Source of the DNA: Agaricus subrufescens
Taxonomy: Eukaryota; Basidiomycota; Agaricomycetes; Agaricales; Agaricaceae
Assembly: GCA_029945375.1 (NCBI GenBank)
Contig: CM057065.1
Coordinates: 1,550,001 to 1,614,000 of the forward strand
Direction of reading: 5' to 3'
Length of the DNA stretch: 64,000 nt
Below, piece by piece: positions 1 to 10,629 of the stretch. Made by a program: the position numbers and the translations under genes. The first letter of the stretch is position 1. Every line of letters starts with the position of its first letter. The notes under the pieces were generated by a model that saw only the letters and a program-made list of their open reading frames with translations, did not search any database and was not told the origin of the DNA.

Positions 1-1579
1 AAAATGCTTCTTACGCTTCTCGGAGATCGTGATCAGGTCCAGAATATTGTCGAGCGCCATTTGGCTGGAGAAAGTATAGCCAACGATGTGATAGAAGAAG
101 GTCAAAGGGTCAGTCCTCTGAACATATCGAGAAGCGTATACCGAAGTTGTGTGGCTAGGAACTGCAAGTGCTCCTAAGAGCAGGACCTTCAAGAAGTCCT
201 TCACGATTTGACTCAGGGTCTCGATCTCCTCATCGCAGAACCCCACCTAACCAAACTCGCGAAAAGGGTCTTGAATTACAGAAGCACTTGATCGATCTCC
301 GTATCCGTACTGGAATTCTTCCCCCCGACCTGAGACTCGATGGCCAGATCACAAAGCAAGGTGACATTGCCGTAACGGGTGGACCACACACCGATATCTG
401 GAAAGGCGATTGGCTACAGACTCAGGTACCTAATACGGCGTTTGACTATGTACTACGCTCAGATATCTCGTGCAGGTTGCCCTTAAAGCACTTAGACATG
501 TCAGGTCAAGTGACGATAAGGCACAAAAGGTCAATCTTATCTGTCGTCAAAAGAGATGATACTTACAGCTCTTAATTCATCGATAGCGTTTTATCCGGCA
601 AATAGAAATATGGTCGAAACTGAGGAGTAAACATATCCTTCAGTTCTATGGATTCGTCACTGATATCGGATCGAATTTGCATGTCGTAAGTGCTAATTCT
701 CGCGTGTACCGCAGCAGGAGATTCAATCCAATCTCTTGAGTCAGGTAACACCTTGGTTGGACAATGGCAACGTTCTTGAGTAAAGAAATCGTGTTCTTAG
801 GTTGCCCCGTTCCTGCTAAAAGGTGGCTTTAGGTACCTTGCTCGTCATCGAGATGCGGATAAAATGCAATTGGTGAGCCGACGGTCCTTCGATCAATATG
901 TGGGCACATGTACGATGAACTCAGGTCTTAGGAGCGGCTGAAGGTGTGAGATACCTTCACTCAGTGGAAGTCATCCATGGAAATCGTACGTACCACTTTC
1001 AGAAACGTTATAGGTCAAGTCCTCTAATCGTGAATTAGTTAAATGCGTAGGTCTCGCAAACACGCACCGCTTCCCACCCTCCTTACTGATACAAATCAGC
1101 GCAATATCCTCGTCACCGATTCAGCGAGTATACTTCCATAAGGTAATGGAGAATGACATACTTAACTTCAATATCAGGGTCAAGCTTGCATCAGTGATTT
1201 TGGCATGGCTAAAACACTGGAAGATATAACCAACACTCCTATGTCCACAACACTCAAGGACCACGATGGTGCGCGCTGGATGGCGCCCGAACTCATTGAA
1301 GGAGAACCTCCTAGCAAGGCATCTGATGTGTATTCGTTTGCCATGTCAATCCTGGAAATGTTAACGGAAAAACCACCATTGTACGAACACAAGAGAGATC
1401 TTGCTATCATCCGTATCATGGCCATGAAAGGACCAATTCAACCGAGACGTCCAACGGCGCCGGAGGTGGTGCGCTGGTTGACGAACGAAGTCTGGGAGTT
1501 GTTGGAGCGGTGCTGGACGTTAGATCCCGCGGTGCGTCCAACGATGGAGGATGTGATGCAGGATCTAGAGAAGATTTAA
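1..1579 (+). CDS. Tyrosine-kinase-like protein kinase, 5' end unresolved
   Basis: Protein kinase domain of the TKL type that is expanded in Agaricomycetes. Exons I can support: up to 425, 476-529, 587-685, 745-779, 833-872, 925-985, 1039-1046, 1100-1127 and 1185-1579. In order they give a degenerate glycine loop (GGPHTDIWKG), the VALK lysine, the helix-C region, a catalytic-loop segment HGNLKCRNILV, the DFG motif (CISDFGMAK), the MAPELIEG motif and the C-lobe ending EDVMQDLEKI. The usual catalytic Asp (HRD/HGD) reads Asn here, so it may be a weak kinase or pseudokinase. The 8-nt exon 1039-1046 is needed to keep frame. Upstream of residue region 168 the exon structure is unclear; an ATG at position 4 opens a plausible helical leader, but the gene may start outside the window. 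Family assignment is firm; substrate is unknown. Confidence 0.72.
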
Positions 1580-3684
1580 CTCTCCTGGCTGTGGTGATGT
1601 GATGATCGCACGGATGAGATGATATACCATCGCTTCAGTTTGTTCAATGGCTACCTACAATGTTTGATTAATTGTAACATCTCTCCACGACAGAACTTTT
1701 ACTTTTTTTGACAATTTGATTTGGACTTTGACTTCTTGATACTCATGAAACTCGTAACCTCTGGCAGCTGGAGACTTGGAGTTAGACAGGTCACACTATT
1801 CAGGTCCCCTGATCAGTCACGGACTAGCGGCTATCCAATTTCTCAATACTAATTAGCTCCCGCTAGTTGCCTCATGATCATGGCTCACAAGTTCGACACA
1901 TGGTAAACAGCATGAACGCATTAATCACTTTTGGCAAGAAGCCGATCTGTTTTTTCCCTTGGCACCCTTCGGCACGGTTTTACTCCAACATTACCACTTA
2001 GAAGTATCCAAAATTTACATACAGAACGCGCATCCCCCTAGTAGATGCCAGGAACCCAGGATAGGGCTACTGTTGCCTATAGGCGATAATCCTCTGCCTT
2101 GTGCGCCCAACAAGTTCATAATCGTACCATAATAATGTTATTGCATAATAATCTCCACAGCACAAAATGAAAATTCGGATAACTCCTCGCCGCGTTCACC
2201 TCGGAGGTCAAAAGAGAGACAGAGAGAGGTTATATGCCATGTGGTCATAGAGGGTTTTTCGACAGCAGATGGACACACGCTTAGTTTTTTCTGATAGGTT
2301 TTTTAGTGTCGAATTTTCCGGAGAAAAAAAATAACCGATATCAACTATCTATATCCGCCATTTATATATAACGTCTGTTTTGTGAGTGTTGTGTACGAAT
2401 GTGTATTCATTTTCATTTCATTGAAGGCTGTTTCCTGCTCGGCGCTTACTTTGCTATTCACAAAGCGAAGGGGATAAAAACCTACAGCGTGTTGTGTTGA
2501 GGTATAAGCCGATTACTAGTCCGATTAGGATAGAGTCAGCTTACACATACAAGTCTCTTCTCTCGGTCGTGCACGCCTTCACCAAAAGACTCCCTTCCAG
2601 AAAAAAGAATCAAAAAGGGAACAAAGCCAACCACAACCACGAGGTTCGACCACATACAAAAAGTATTCCTATTCTGTTTTCTTTTCATCAGACGTGGTAA
2701 AAAAACTCTCACTATATTAAAAACCACTATCCATATCAGGCGACCGGCGTTCTGCGAAAGAAGCGTCAGAATGAACGTCATGGAGTTCAGATTAATTAGA
2801 ATAACAAAAAAGAAGATTGATTAAACGAGATACGATGTCATTGATCAAATAAAAAACAATAACTTATGTATCGATCGTCAGACAATCCAGGGTTGATATT
2901 TTCGTTCAGATTAATTAGAATAACGTTAGTGAAAAAAATAAATAAAATAAAAAGAAAAAAACAGGATACTACTAATTTTTGATCTACCGACAAACTAAAA
3001 TTGACACAAAAAAAAATAGGTTGCGCGACTGTTACATTGAGAACATAAGGAAAGACATATTAAGAATGAAGGCGACTACATGCAAAATCAATGAGGCAGG
3101 CGGGTAAGAGAGACGCCATCCCAATACAGGAACGTGTCAGAAAGGGGAAAAACTGTGGAGTGAGTGTGATAAATAGTGTATACGACTAAAATGGAAGTAC
3201 AAGGGACGATGATAATGATGAGATAAGAAATATTACCCGAAGTCCATGGCAAAGCGCAAGAAAATAATGATGGGAGATGAAACGACATGAGAAGGAATAT
3301 AAGCAGGGAATGACCAGAGCAGAGCAAAAGAAAATACACAAGTACACAATACATCCGAAGTCAGGAGAGAAAAAAAAGGTTATAAGTAAAACAAAAAAAA
3401 CCTTTCCAACAATGAGATCCAACCATATCCAGGACTCCAGTCTTTAATCCGAAAAAAAACCACATTGATACCATCACCAAACAACGTATCCTAGCCCAAA
3501 AGCTAAATCCAAAGAAGAAAAAAGAAACCATAAATTGATACAACCCCTTTCCCGATTCAAACTCCACTAGGGTAGGATGGTCCAGTGCCAGCCCACGACT
3601 CCAGCCTTGGCAGGCCGTGAAAGCCAATAGCACGTCCATCGCAACAACCCTTCATTTTTTGAAGAGGTTTCGATTTTTAACCCT
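1580..3684. other. Convergent intergenic region, no gene seen
   Basis: About 2.1 kb between the 3' ends of the kinase (+) and the RRM gene (−). It is AT-rich, with many A and T homopolymer runs between 2310 and 3560. The ORFs here are short, without introns that close or any recognisable family. It probably contains the 3' untranslated regions of both genes. Confidence 0.5.
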
Positions 3685-6432
3685 TCAACATTGTAAGTGC
3701 AACGAACGGCCTTCCTGGGCCGATGGTGATCGCGCTGCGACCAGGGGTTCGATTTTCCCAGAACTTGTCGCCCTCATTGACGGTCCCAAACCTGATCCAG
3801 GACCATTATACACCCCCGAAAACAGAGGTTTAGTGTCACCTGACATCGAACGAGCGCGTGAGACCGTCTTCCTCTCCGTATTATGAAAAATCCCTCCGCC
3901 CAAGTCCCCGCCATTTGAAGTTGCAGAATCACGACTGGACCCTACAGTTTCTGACCCCTGATTGTCCAAATCGCCCTTCTCGTCACAGCTCTCTTCACTG
4001 TTATACCACGAAGTCGTACACGTCGTGTTAGTTCCTGATGTGGAATCTTGAGATCTACTGCGGCCGAGATGATCGTCGTCATCGTCATCGTTTGTGCTTC
4101 TATCTGTCGACGGGGTATCTTTGCCACGTTCTTTCCCACCATCTGTGTCCCCAAGATGGGTCAACGTCTCTTCACTCCTGCTAGCCGAGGGTTGATACTC
4201 CGATACAGACTCAGCCTCATCATTGAGTATCTCATTTACCAACCCGCTGTGACCCAGGGTAGTCGGATGTTGTGACCCAGGAGGAAAGTATGCTGGATCA
4301 AAGTATCCAGCAGGCTCACTTTGGCCCGGCCCATGATGCGCGTAAAAGTAGGCGCTCCCTCCCATATTCGCGTTCAGTCCTCCAGCACCGCCTTGCCTGG
4401 TGGCACCAGGAGAGTGTACGTGTACAGGTGCACCGACAGCCGGATTAATGAGCGGATTCGGATGATGGTTTCCTGGTCGTCCCCAAAACGCGCCAGGAGA
4501 CATGGCGACAGTTGGCGAGAATGACGCTGTTCCTCCGTACATGGGCATATGTAATGGGGACGCATGTACAGACGTTGTGGGCGATGCAGGCGGCGGCATA
4601 GGATGAAATATGAATGGAGGCATTGATGGTGTTATTGGTGGAAGACCGAGGGGAGTTATTGGGACCAGTTGTGGATGTGGCTGATAAGCGGGGTGATGGA
4701 GGGGTGAGCTCATACTCGGATGCTGTAAGGGGGACAGTTGGACTTGTATCCCAGGATGATGAAGAGGTGAGAGTGCATGTGGGGAAACAGGGAAGGGGAG
4801 GGTTGGAGGCGGAAGAGAAATGGGTCCTGGATGGTGAGGATGTTGATTTTGGGAAGATGTTGTCGTGGCACCACTCGGTCTCACATCCGACTTTGGTGGC
4901 TGCGGTTGAGGGGGCCGGACGGAGGCGTCATAATTTTGCGCGGCGTCTGAAGAAGCAGCGTCCGATGATCGACTTTTGTTATTAACTAGCATTGGGTCGC
5001 TCAGGGGTGGTAGGGGCCCTAGCCTCACTGAAGCCAACTTGGTCGATATTGAATCCACATTACTTGACTTTGATTCCGAGTCATTCTCCCGCAATGATCG
5101 ATGTGAGGGTATATCCTGTGATTGGGACAGTGAATGAGAGTGGCCTGGTCTTTGTGGGGACTTTGCGCATTGCGAGTATATCGATGTGTCCGTGTGGTAC
5201 AGGTCATAGGGCGATGTTGGACGAGAAGGTGGCTGAAATTCAGACTGATACCCTATAGAAAGGCCGAGGGGGCTTGACCAGCTTGCCATCGTCGTTGTAA
5301 AAGATAGCTGGCCCATTGTAGCTGAAGACACGGTTGGCGGGAATGATGGGCTGCTCGGAGAGGCGGGTGGTTGGCTAAGGTGTGAATATCGATCGAAGTG
5401 TACTTTGAGCACACGACCATTATATTCGTACCTGATGTAAAGAAATATCAGGGTAAGCGGGGTACCACCAATAAAGGGCAGTGGCGGCCTACCCATTGAA
5501 TACTTTGACAGCACGCTCTGCATCCTGCTCCGTGGCGAATACAACTGTACCAAAGCCACGAGAACGTCCGTCTGGGCCAAGGGCGACGTCAGCACGCATG
5601 ATAGTACCCGCTTGACGAAAGAGATCTTTGAGATCTTGCCATTGACAATGAAACGGAAGCTAATAGATGTTCATATGAGATCATGCTCCGCCGCGTCATT
5701 GTCAAGAATCATGACTCACGTTGCCGACAAAAAGATTTCGGCAGGAAGACGACGACACGTTCAACGCTTCAGGTCCATAGATTGAGTTGTAGTCGAAGTC
5801 ATCAGGCAAATTGCGAGCAGCGCCGGAGGGGCTGGTGATGTGTGCACCCGATGCAAAGGAATTAGAGAGGGTACTGGAGGGCGGGGGAGAAAAAGCTAAT
5901 GCCGGGGGAGCAGTTTTTGGAGCGGGGGCTGGCAGCGGGTTATCAAAGTCGGGAGGCAGCCTATCCGGGCGGACTTCCAGTATTCTGGTCTGCCACGAAT
6001 AGCCGTGGAACATATCAATCGCACGGCCAGCGTCCTCAGCGGTGGCCAGCAGCACGGTGCCATAGCCGCGAGATCTGTTATCAGGCCCGAGAGAAACGTC
6101 GGCACGGAGGACGGTGCCTGCGCGACGGAAAAGGTCTTTGAGATCCTGCCACCGGACGCGGTAGGGGAGCTGGGTTGGACGGTGAGGGAGAAAAGGAGAG
6201 AGAAAGAGAGGAAAGTTACATTGCCTACGAAGAGCTGAGTCCGGGTGTCCTTGGGCGGACCGGAACGGCCATCGAGGTTCTGCCTGGAGGCAGTGGCCAT
6301 CTGGATGACGGCCTCGATGTCATCGTTGGAGGGCGGGGGCGGGGGACTCGGGGACTTGGGACGGGCGGAGGCCGGCCGCGAAAGGAGAGAGGACTGGAAG
6401 AATCTCCTGTAAGGAGGCTGAGTGTGATGCAT
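3685..6432 (-). CDS. Two-RRM RNA-binding protein with long Pro/Ser/His-rich tail
   Basis: Four exons on the minus strand: 6432-6220, 6169-5720, 5659-5493 and 5431-3685, giving 858 aa; all phases close. RRM1 has RNP2 LFVGN at about 67-71, split from its helix LPYRVRWQDLKDLF by intron 1, and RNP1 RGYGTVLL near 105-112. RRM2 has LFVGN near 217-221, again cut by an intron right after the motif, and RGFGTVVF near 255-262. Both RRMs resemble those of the yeast Gbp2/Hrb1 type (WQDLKDLFR, G..RADV.LGP). The remaining 560 residues are low complexity, rich in P, S, H and G, with an acidic patch near the C-terminus. It probably binds mRNA in export or translation; that role is inference. An in-frame ATG at 6474 would add 14 residues, but a TATATA string lies at 6463-6470, so I prefer the MHHTQPP start. 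Confidence 0.85.
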
Positions 6433-6479
6433 GAAGGGAACACACCGCTCGCACTGGATCCATATATAGGCCAATGTTC

Positions 6480-6960
6480 AGATTAAAAATCCCGCTTATC
6501 CCAAGCCCTGATTCCAAGGTCCACAGCGAGGAGGGGAGCCGTCGACGGTGTGGCAGACGTTGTGGAAGAGCCTCAGGGTGCGGACTCGGGCGTGGGGGAA
6601 ACAGCAGTCGACGCGCGACAACGGCCAACACGGCGGATGCACGGGTCAAATCCCACATTGATCGGCAGCCCCGACGCTCCTCCCGCCGCCCCGCTCCCCC
6701 GCCGCCTCCGCCGCTTCCCTCCGCCCCGCCCCGTCCGCGCGCCGCCGATCCCGCAGCCCTCCGCGCCCCCGTGTCCCAGCACGCCTCTGTTCCCGCCCAC
6801 CCCACGTATGACGTCATGTTCTCGTGTGAACGTACCCTTCGCCGTTCTTTCCTTGGCTTCTCTCAGCCGAGGCGGCAGGCAGTCCGGCGCTGCCTCTGCT
6901 GCTCGCCGGGTTTCTCCAGCCTCTCTGCTTAATCTGGCGCCGACCAGGTCCAGGCCTATG
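6480..6960. promoter_or_regulatory. GC-rich upstream region of the RRM gene with a CRE-like site
   Basis: Just upstream of the minus-strand RRM gene. From about 6660 to 6790 the plus strand is strongly C-rich (CCGCC and CCCGCC runs) and leaves long open frames on both strands that encode only Pro/Arg or Gly/Arg low complexity; I do not treat these as genes. A perfect palindrome TGACGTCA (6809-6816), the consensus for CREB/ATF-type bZIP factors, follows. Between 6961 and 7790 I see nothing beyond short ORFs. Confidence 0.4.
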
Positions 6961-7791
6961 ACGGCATAGTTCTTCGCCTCATGGACTTTTTTCGCCTAAT
7001 TGCTTTACTCTTCTCCCGTTATGGTTCGACCCTAGCGTCTTGACCCAGTGTACCGGTATCTCTCGCGCTCATCCTCGGTCAACGTTTCTCGACTTCAAAC
7101 CACCTCAGGAAAAAAACGCAAGAAAAGAAGCCGAACAGATAAACTCACATCAATGGCTTATTGTGCAGCCTGAAGTTTCGTGGCTCCACACTGCGTCCAT
7201 GTCGGTGGCCTTCTGAAGATCAACCACGGGGGGGTTCGAGCCGTATTGTATCTCCGCGTCCGTTCATCCAAGAGTATTCATAGCCCCGAGCCAGGTCACA
7301 CCATCAGCAGAGAATCGAGCTCGATCGGAATGCAGCCATCGACGGAATCCACAGAGCTCTAGAGTTCATCAAGCACCGTACCTCCCACTAGCCGTCGACC
7401 TAGACCACAACCTAATTATAGAATGGCGGATAGCAGGTGACGCTAAGAGACAATCCAGAGCTGCCCCCGTGCCTTTGGTGGAACAACGAGGCTCCGTTTA
7501 TATCAGACATCTCAAGCTATCCTTTAACAGGCTGCATGCAGATTATAATAGGCAAGAGCTCTGTGGTTACTTTGCGTTCACTGCTAACAGCATTATTAGC
7601 TTGTATCGTCGTCATAGAGATCTTTATTTTAGACGATGGCTAGAAGAGTACGGGACAGGGCTAAAAGCTATCCCAGAGACGATCCGGCTACTATTTTCAA
7701 CGTCACGAAGGCATCATTGGGGCTGGGTCTAGATTAGACGTTCCACCGCTGTGGAACCAGTCTGGACTATCATAATCATGTCTCATAGACA

Positions 7792-7799
7792 TATAAATA
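7792..7799 (+). promoter_or_regulatory. TATA box of the alcohol dehydrogenase gene
   Basis: TATAAATA about 52 nt before the ATG at 7851, followed by a pyrimidine-rich stretch (CTACAGTCTTCAAGTCTTCC) typical of highly expressed fungal genes. The start context is CACAAAATG. Confidence 0.55.
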
Positions 7800-7850
7800 C
7801 CCTCGTATCTTCGGCCTACGCTCTACAGTCTTCAAGTCTTCCCGCACAAA

Positions 7851-9373
7851 ATGTCTCATACAATCCATAAGCTATCAGGCCAGCCAAAGGCAGAAATCCC
7901 CAAAGTCCAGAAAGCCGCTATCGTCCAGAAGTCCGGTGGCATCGAGGTTCGGTCGGACGTTCCTGTCAAACAGCCCACAGAACTCGCGCCCGGAGAATGT
8001 CTCATCAAGATGTATTGCACTGGGGTGTGCCATACTGACTTGCATGCTGCTATGAACGATTGGCCTGTTCCGACCAAAGATTCCTTGATAGGCGGCCACG
8101 AAGGTGTCGGAGAAGTTGTAGCTATAGGCAATGATACGATCGATAGTTCCGTCAAGATAGGAGACCGCGTTGGTGTCAAATGGATCGCATATTCGTATGT
8201 TCGTTCATTTCGGGTTTGAGACGCACCTGAGTCTATCTGCTTTAGTTGCCTTCAGTGCGAACAGTGTCGCTGCGCTAACGAACAAAGTAATTATCTCGTC
8301 CCACCGTGGAACTGTAACATCTAACATCACCGTTTCAGACTGTGAAAAGGCGAAGCTAAGCGGTTACACCATTGATGGCACCTTCCAGCAATATGTGGTA
8401 ATTATATTCGGTTCACATCACTTCATTCATATATGTACTTAAAAGGACAGGTCTCTTATGTTCATTGCGTGACGCCGATCCCTGAAGGGCTCGACAGTGC
8501 CGCAGCAGCGTCTCTTCTTTGTGCCGTAAGTTCATTTATTATTCCTTTTAGTACCTAGGTGTTCATTCGTCATCAGGGTTTAACCGTTTATCGTGCACTC
8601 AAATACAGCGAAACCAACCCAGGCGACTGGGTTGTTCTTCCGGGAGCCGGCGGAGGCCTTGGTCATCTCGGTAACTATGCTATCTGCCATGAAGAATCGA
8701 GATCTGACCGCGAATGACCTTAGCGGTTCAGTATGCCAAGTACATGGGTCGCCGGGTCATCGCGATTGGTGGGATATTCCCTCACCCTTTCACGTCATTC
8801 CTTCAACTTACCGGCAATCGTAGATGAAGGGGAGGCGAAACGTCAATTATGCACCTCTTTGGGTGCAGACCATTGGATCGATTTCAAAACTTGTAAAGAT
8901 GTTCCTGCCGAAATTAAACGCGTCACCGACGGTAAGGGAGCACATGCCACGGTTGTCACCGCCGCTTCCGTATGTTGTATCTTACTTCTCCGGCCTCACC
9001 TTTCTCAAACACTTTCCCGCAGTCCAAGGGTTATTCTCAAGCGATTGATTATCTTCGCCCTAATGGTCGTTTGATGGCAGTCGGCCTTCCTTCCAAGGCT
9101 TCTCTTGATGCCGACATCTTCTGGACCGTATTTAAGAGCATCACTATTCACGGTTCATATGTTGGAAATCGACAAGATGCGATCGAATGTGTCAATATTG
9201 CCGCTTCTGGTGCTGTCAAAGTACATTATGCACAAAAACACATTGATGAACTCGAAGAGTGCGCATCTATTTTTATTTTCTTGCATTACATATTCTTACG
9301 ACATCTGTATAGGGTTTATACCGCAATGGAGGAAGGAAAGATTGCGGGCAGAATTGTTTTATCTCTCGATTGA
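7851..9373 (+). CDS. ADH: Zinc-dependent NAD alcohol dehydrogenase
   Basis: Medium-chain alcohol dehydrogenase of the yeast ADH1 class, interconverting ethanol and acetaldehyde with NAD(H). Nine exons: 7851-8194, 8246-8286, 8339-8397, 8451-8525, 8577-8670, 8724-8768, 8824-8969, 9023-9258 and 9313-9373, giving 366 aa, slightly longer than yeast ADH1 because of an N-terminal extension. Catalytic zinc ligands are visible in GVCHTDLHA (Cys60) and GGHEGVGEVV (His83, Glu84). The structural zinc lobe has C-x2-C-x2-C-x7-C (Cys116, 119, 122, 130), read across introns 1 and 2. The Rossmann motif is GAGGGLGHLAVQYAKY. The acidic DEGEAKR after the second strand favours NAD over NADP. The promoter has a clear TATA box. 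No lesions seen. The gene symbol reflects the class, not a proven orthologue. Confidence 0.93.
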
Positions 9374-10546
9374 ATGAACTATGGTAAATCAGTTTGAAAG
9401 AAGTTTTCTTGTGGCAAAATGGTTGGTACAGAGGGGATTCGAGAGCAAGTCTTTTTCTATGGTTTGGGATGGTGTGCAAAAGCTGCTTATTAGACGTATC
9501 TGATTATTTGGACGCCGAATGTTAAAATGATGAACTTTCGCAGACAATTTATAAATTGGTCGGTTGCCCCCGGGTAATGCCTTACTACAATGTATAAATG
9601 CGGCTGAACAGGACTCAAACAATCCTGCAAACAATCCCTGGATTGGCTGGACAACACATGAACATGCTCCAAACTCAACATGAGCAATGCCTAGGTTATG
9701 CCTAAGATTTGTTTTCTCCGGCATTTTTCGTGAGAGAGAATGTTTTTAGGTTTGGTTCAGGGCCCTGGAGCAACTCGAAAATCTCTCTATTTACCGGGGA
9801 TTCAGGTACCGGCTTGGCATAGCACCTTACAGCCGTATCTTTCGAAGCTTGAATATTGAATTTCCATCGAGATCGTTCTCCGCGAGATGTATATAACAAA
9901 CAAACAATAACATCGCAACTCTGCATTTACAGACTCGGCTTCTCAGGCCTTCCTCCTCACTCCTTGCACGAATCGATGTTCTCATGTTTGTCAATGAGCT
10001 TGTTTGGCTTTTGACAATCCGTGTTCAAAATGCAGGTGGTCTTATACACCTCATGTCGCATTATGCATCGGTTACCACTACCGTTGGCACGTGAAAGGGT
10101 GGTGCGTTCGACTGCTTTGATCCGAATCTATCTTGGGCTCTACTTAGTCGCGAATCGTTAAGCCATTGAAAGTGAGAACGGTCGCAGGACTTGTCAAAGA
10201 ATCGGGTTAGCATGTGGAAAGTGTCCTCTTCTTAAAGTTCTCTTATTTCTGATCGCAACTTCCCGTCGGCTTCTAGGTCTCCAGTCTTTCCTCAAAACAC
10301 GATCTCTTGTGTGTTGTAATGCTTTAAGCATCCGAGCAACACTCCCTTACGACCAGCTTACGACTCGGATCTGTTCTTTCGGTCGGTGGTGGGACATTTC
10401 CCACATCTACTGTACAATATACGATCACTGTTTCGTATCAAGCGGACCTTTCGAAGTGCTCCCACTGATCTCTGTCTGCCTCAGTTGACATTCACGCTGC
10501 TTCTGGTCCACATGGTCGGCGACCTTGTGTAAGAACATAGACCGTG

Positions 10547-10554
10547 TTTAAATA
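10547..10554 (+). promoter_or_regulatory. TATA-like element of sphingomyelinase copy 1
   Basis: TTTAAATA, 76 nt before the ATG at 10630, followed by a second AT box (CCTATTTAATC) near 10573. In the duplicated unit the first element reads GGTTAAATTGG (about 14527), a weaker match, so the second copy may also have a weakened promoter. This is inference from sequence only. Confidence 0.35.
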
Positions 10555-10629
10555 GGTGTTGACTAGCGACATGCCTATTTAATCTCGTGGATTTGTGAAT
10601 TCGCAGTGTATCACAACCCACCCCTCCAT

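Noticed and set aside
6474..6969. Overlapping open frames of 139-165 aa on both strands rich in Pro/Arg or Gly/Arg
   Set aside because: They arise from a C-skewed GC-rich stretch upstream of the RRM gene, have no domain and are open in several frames at once.
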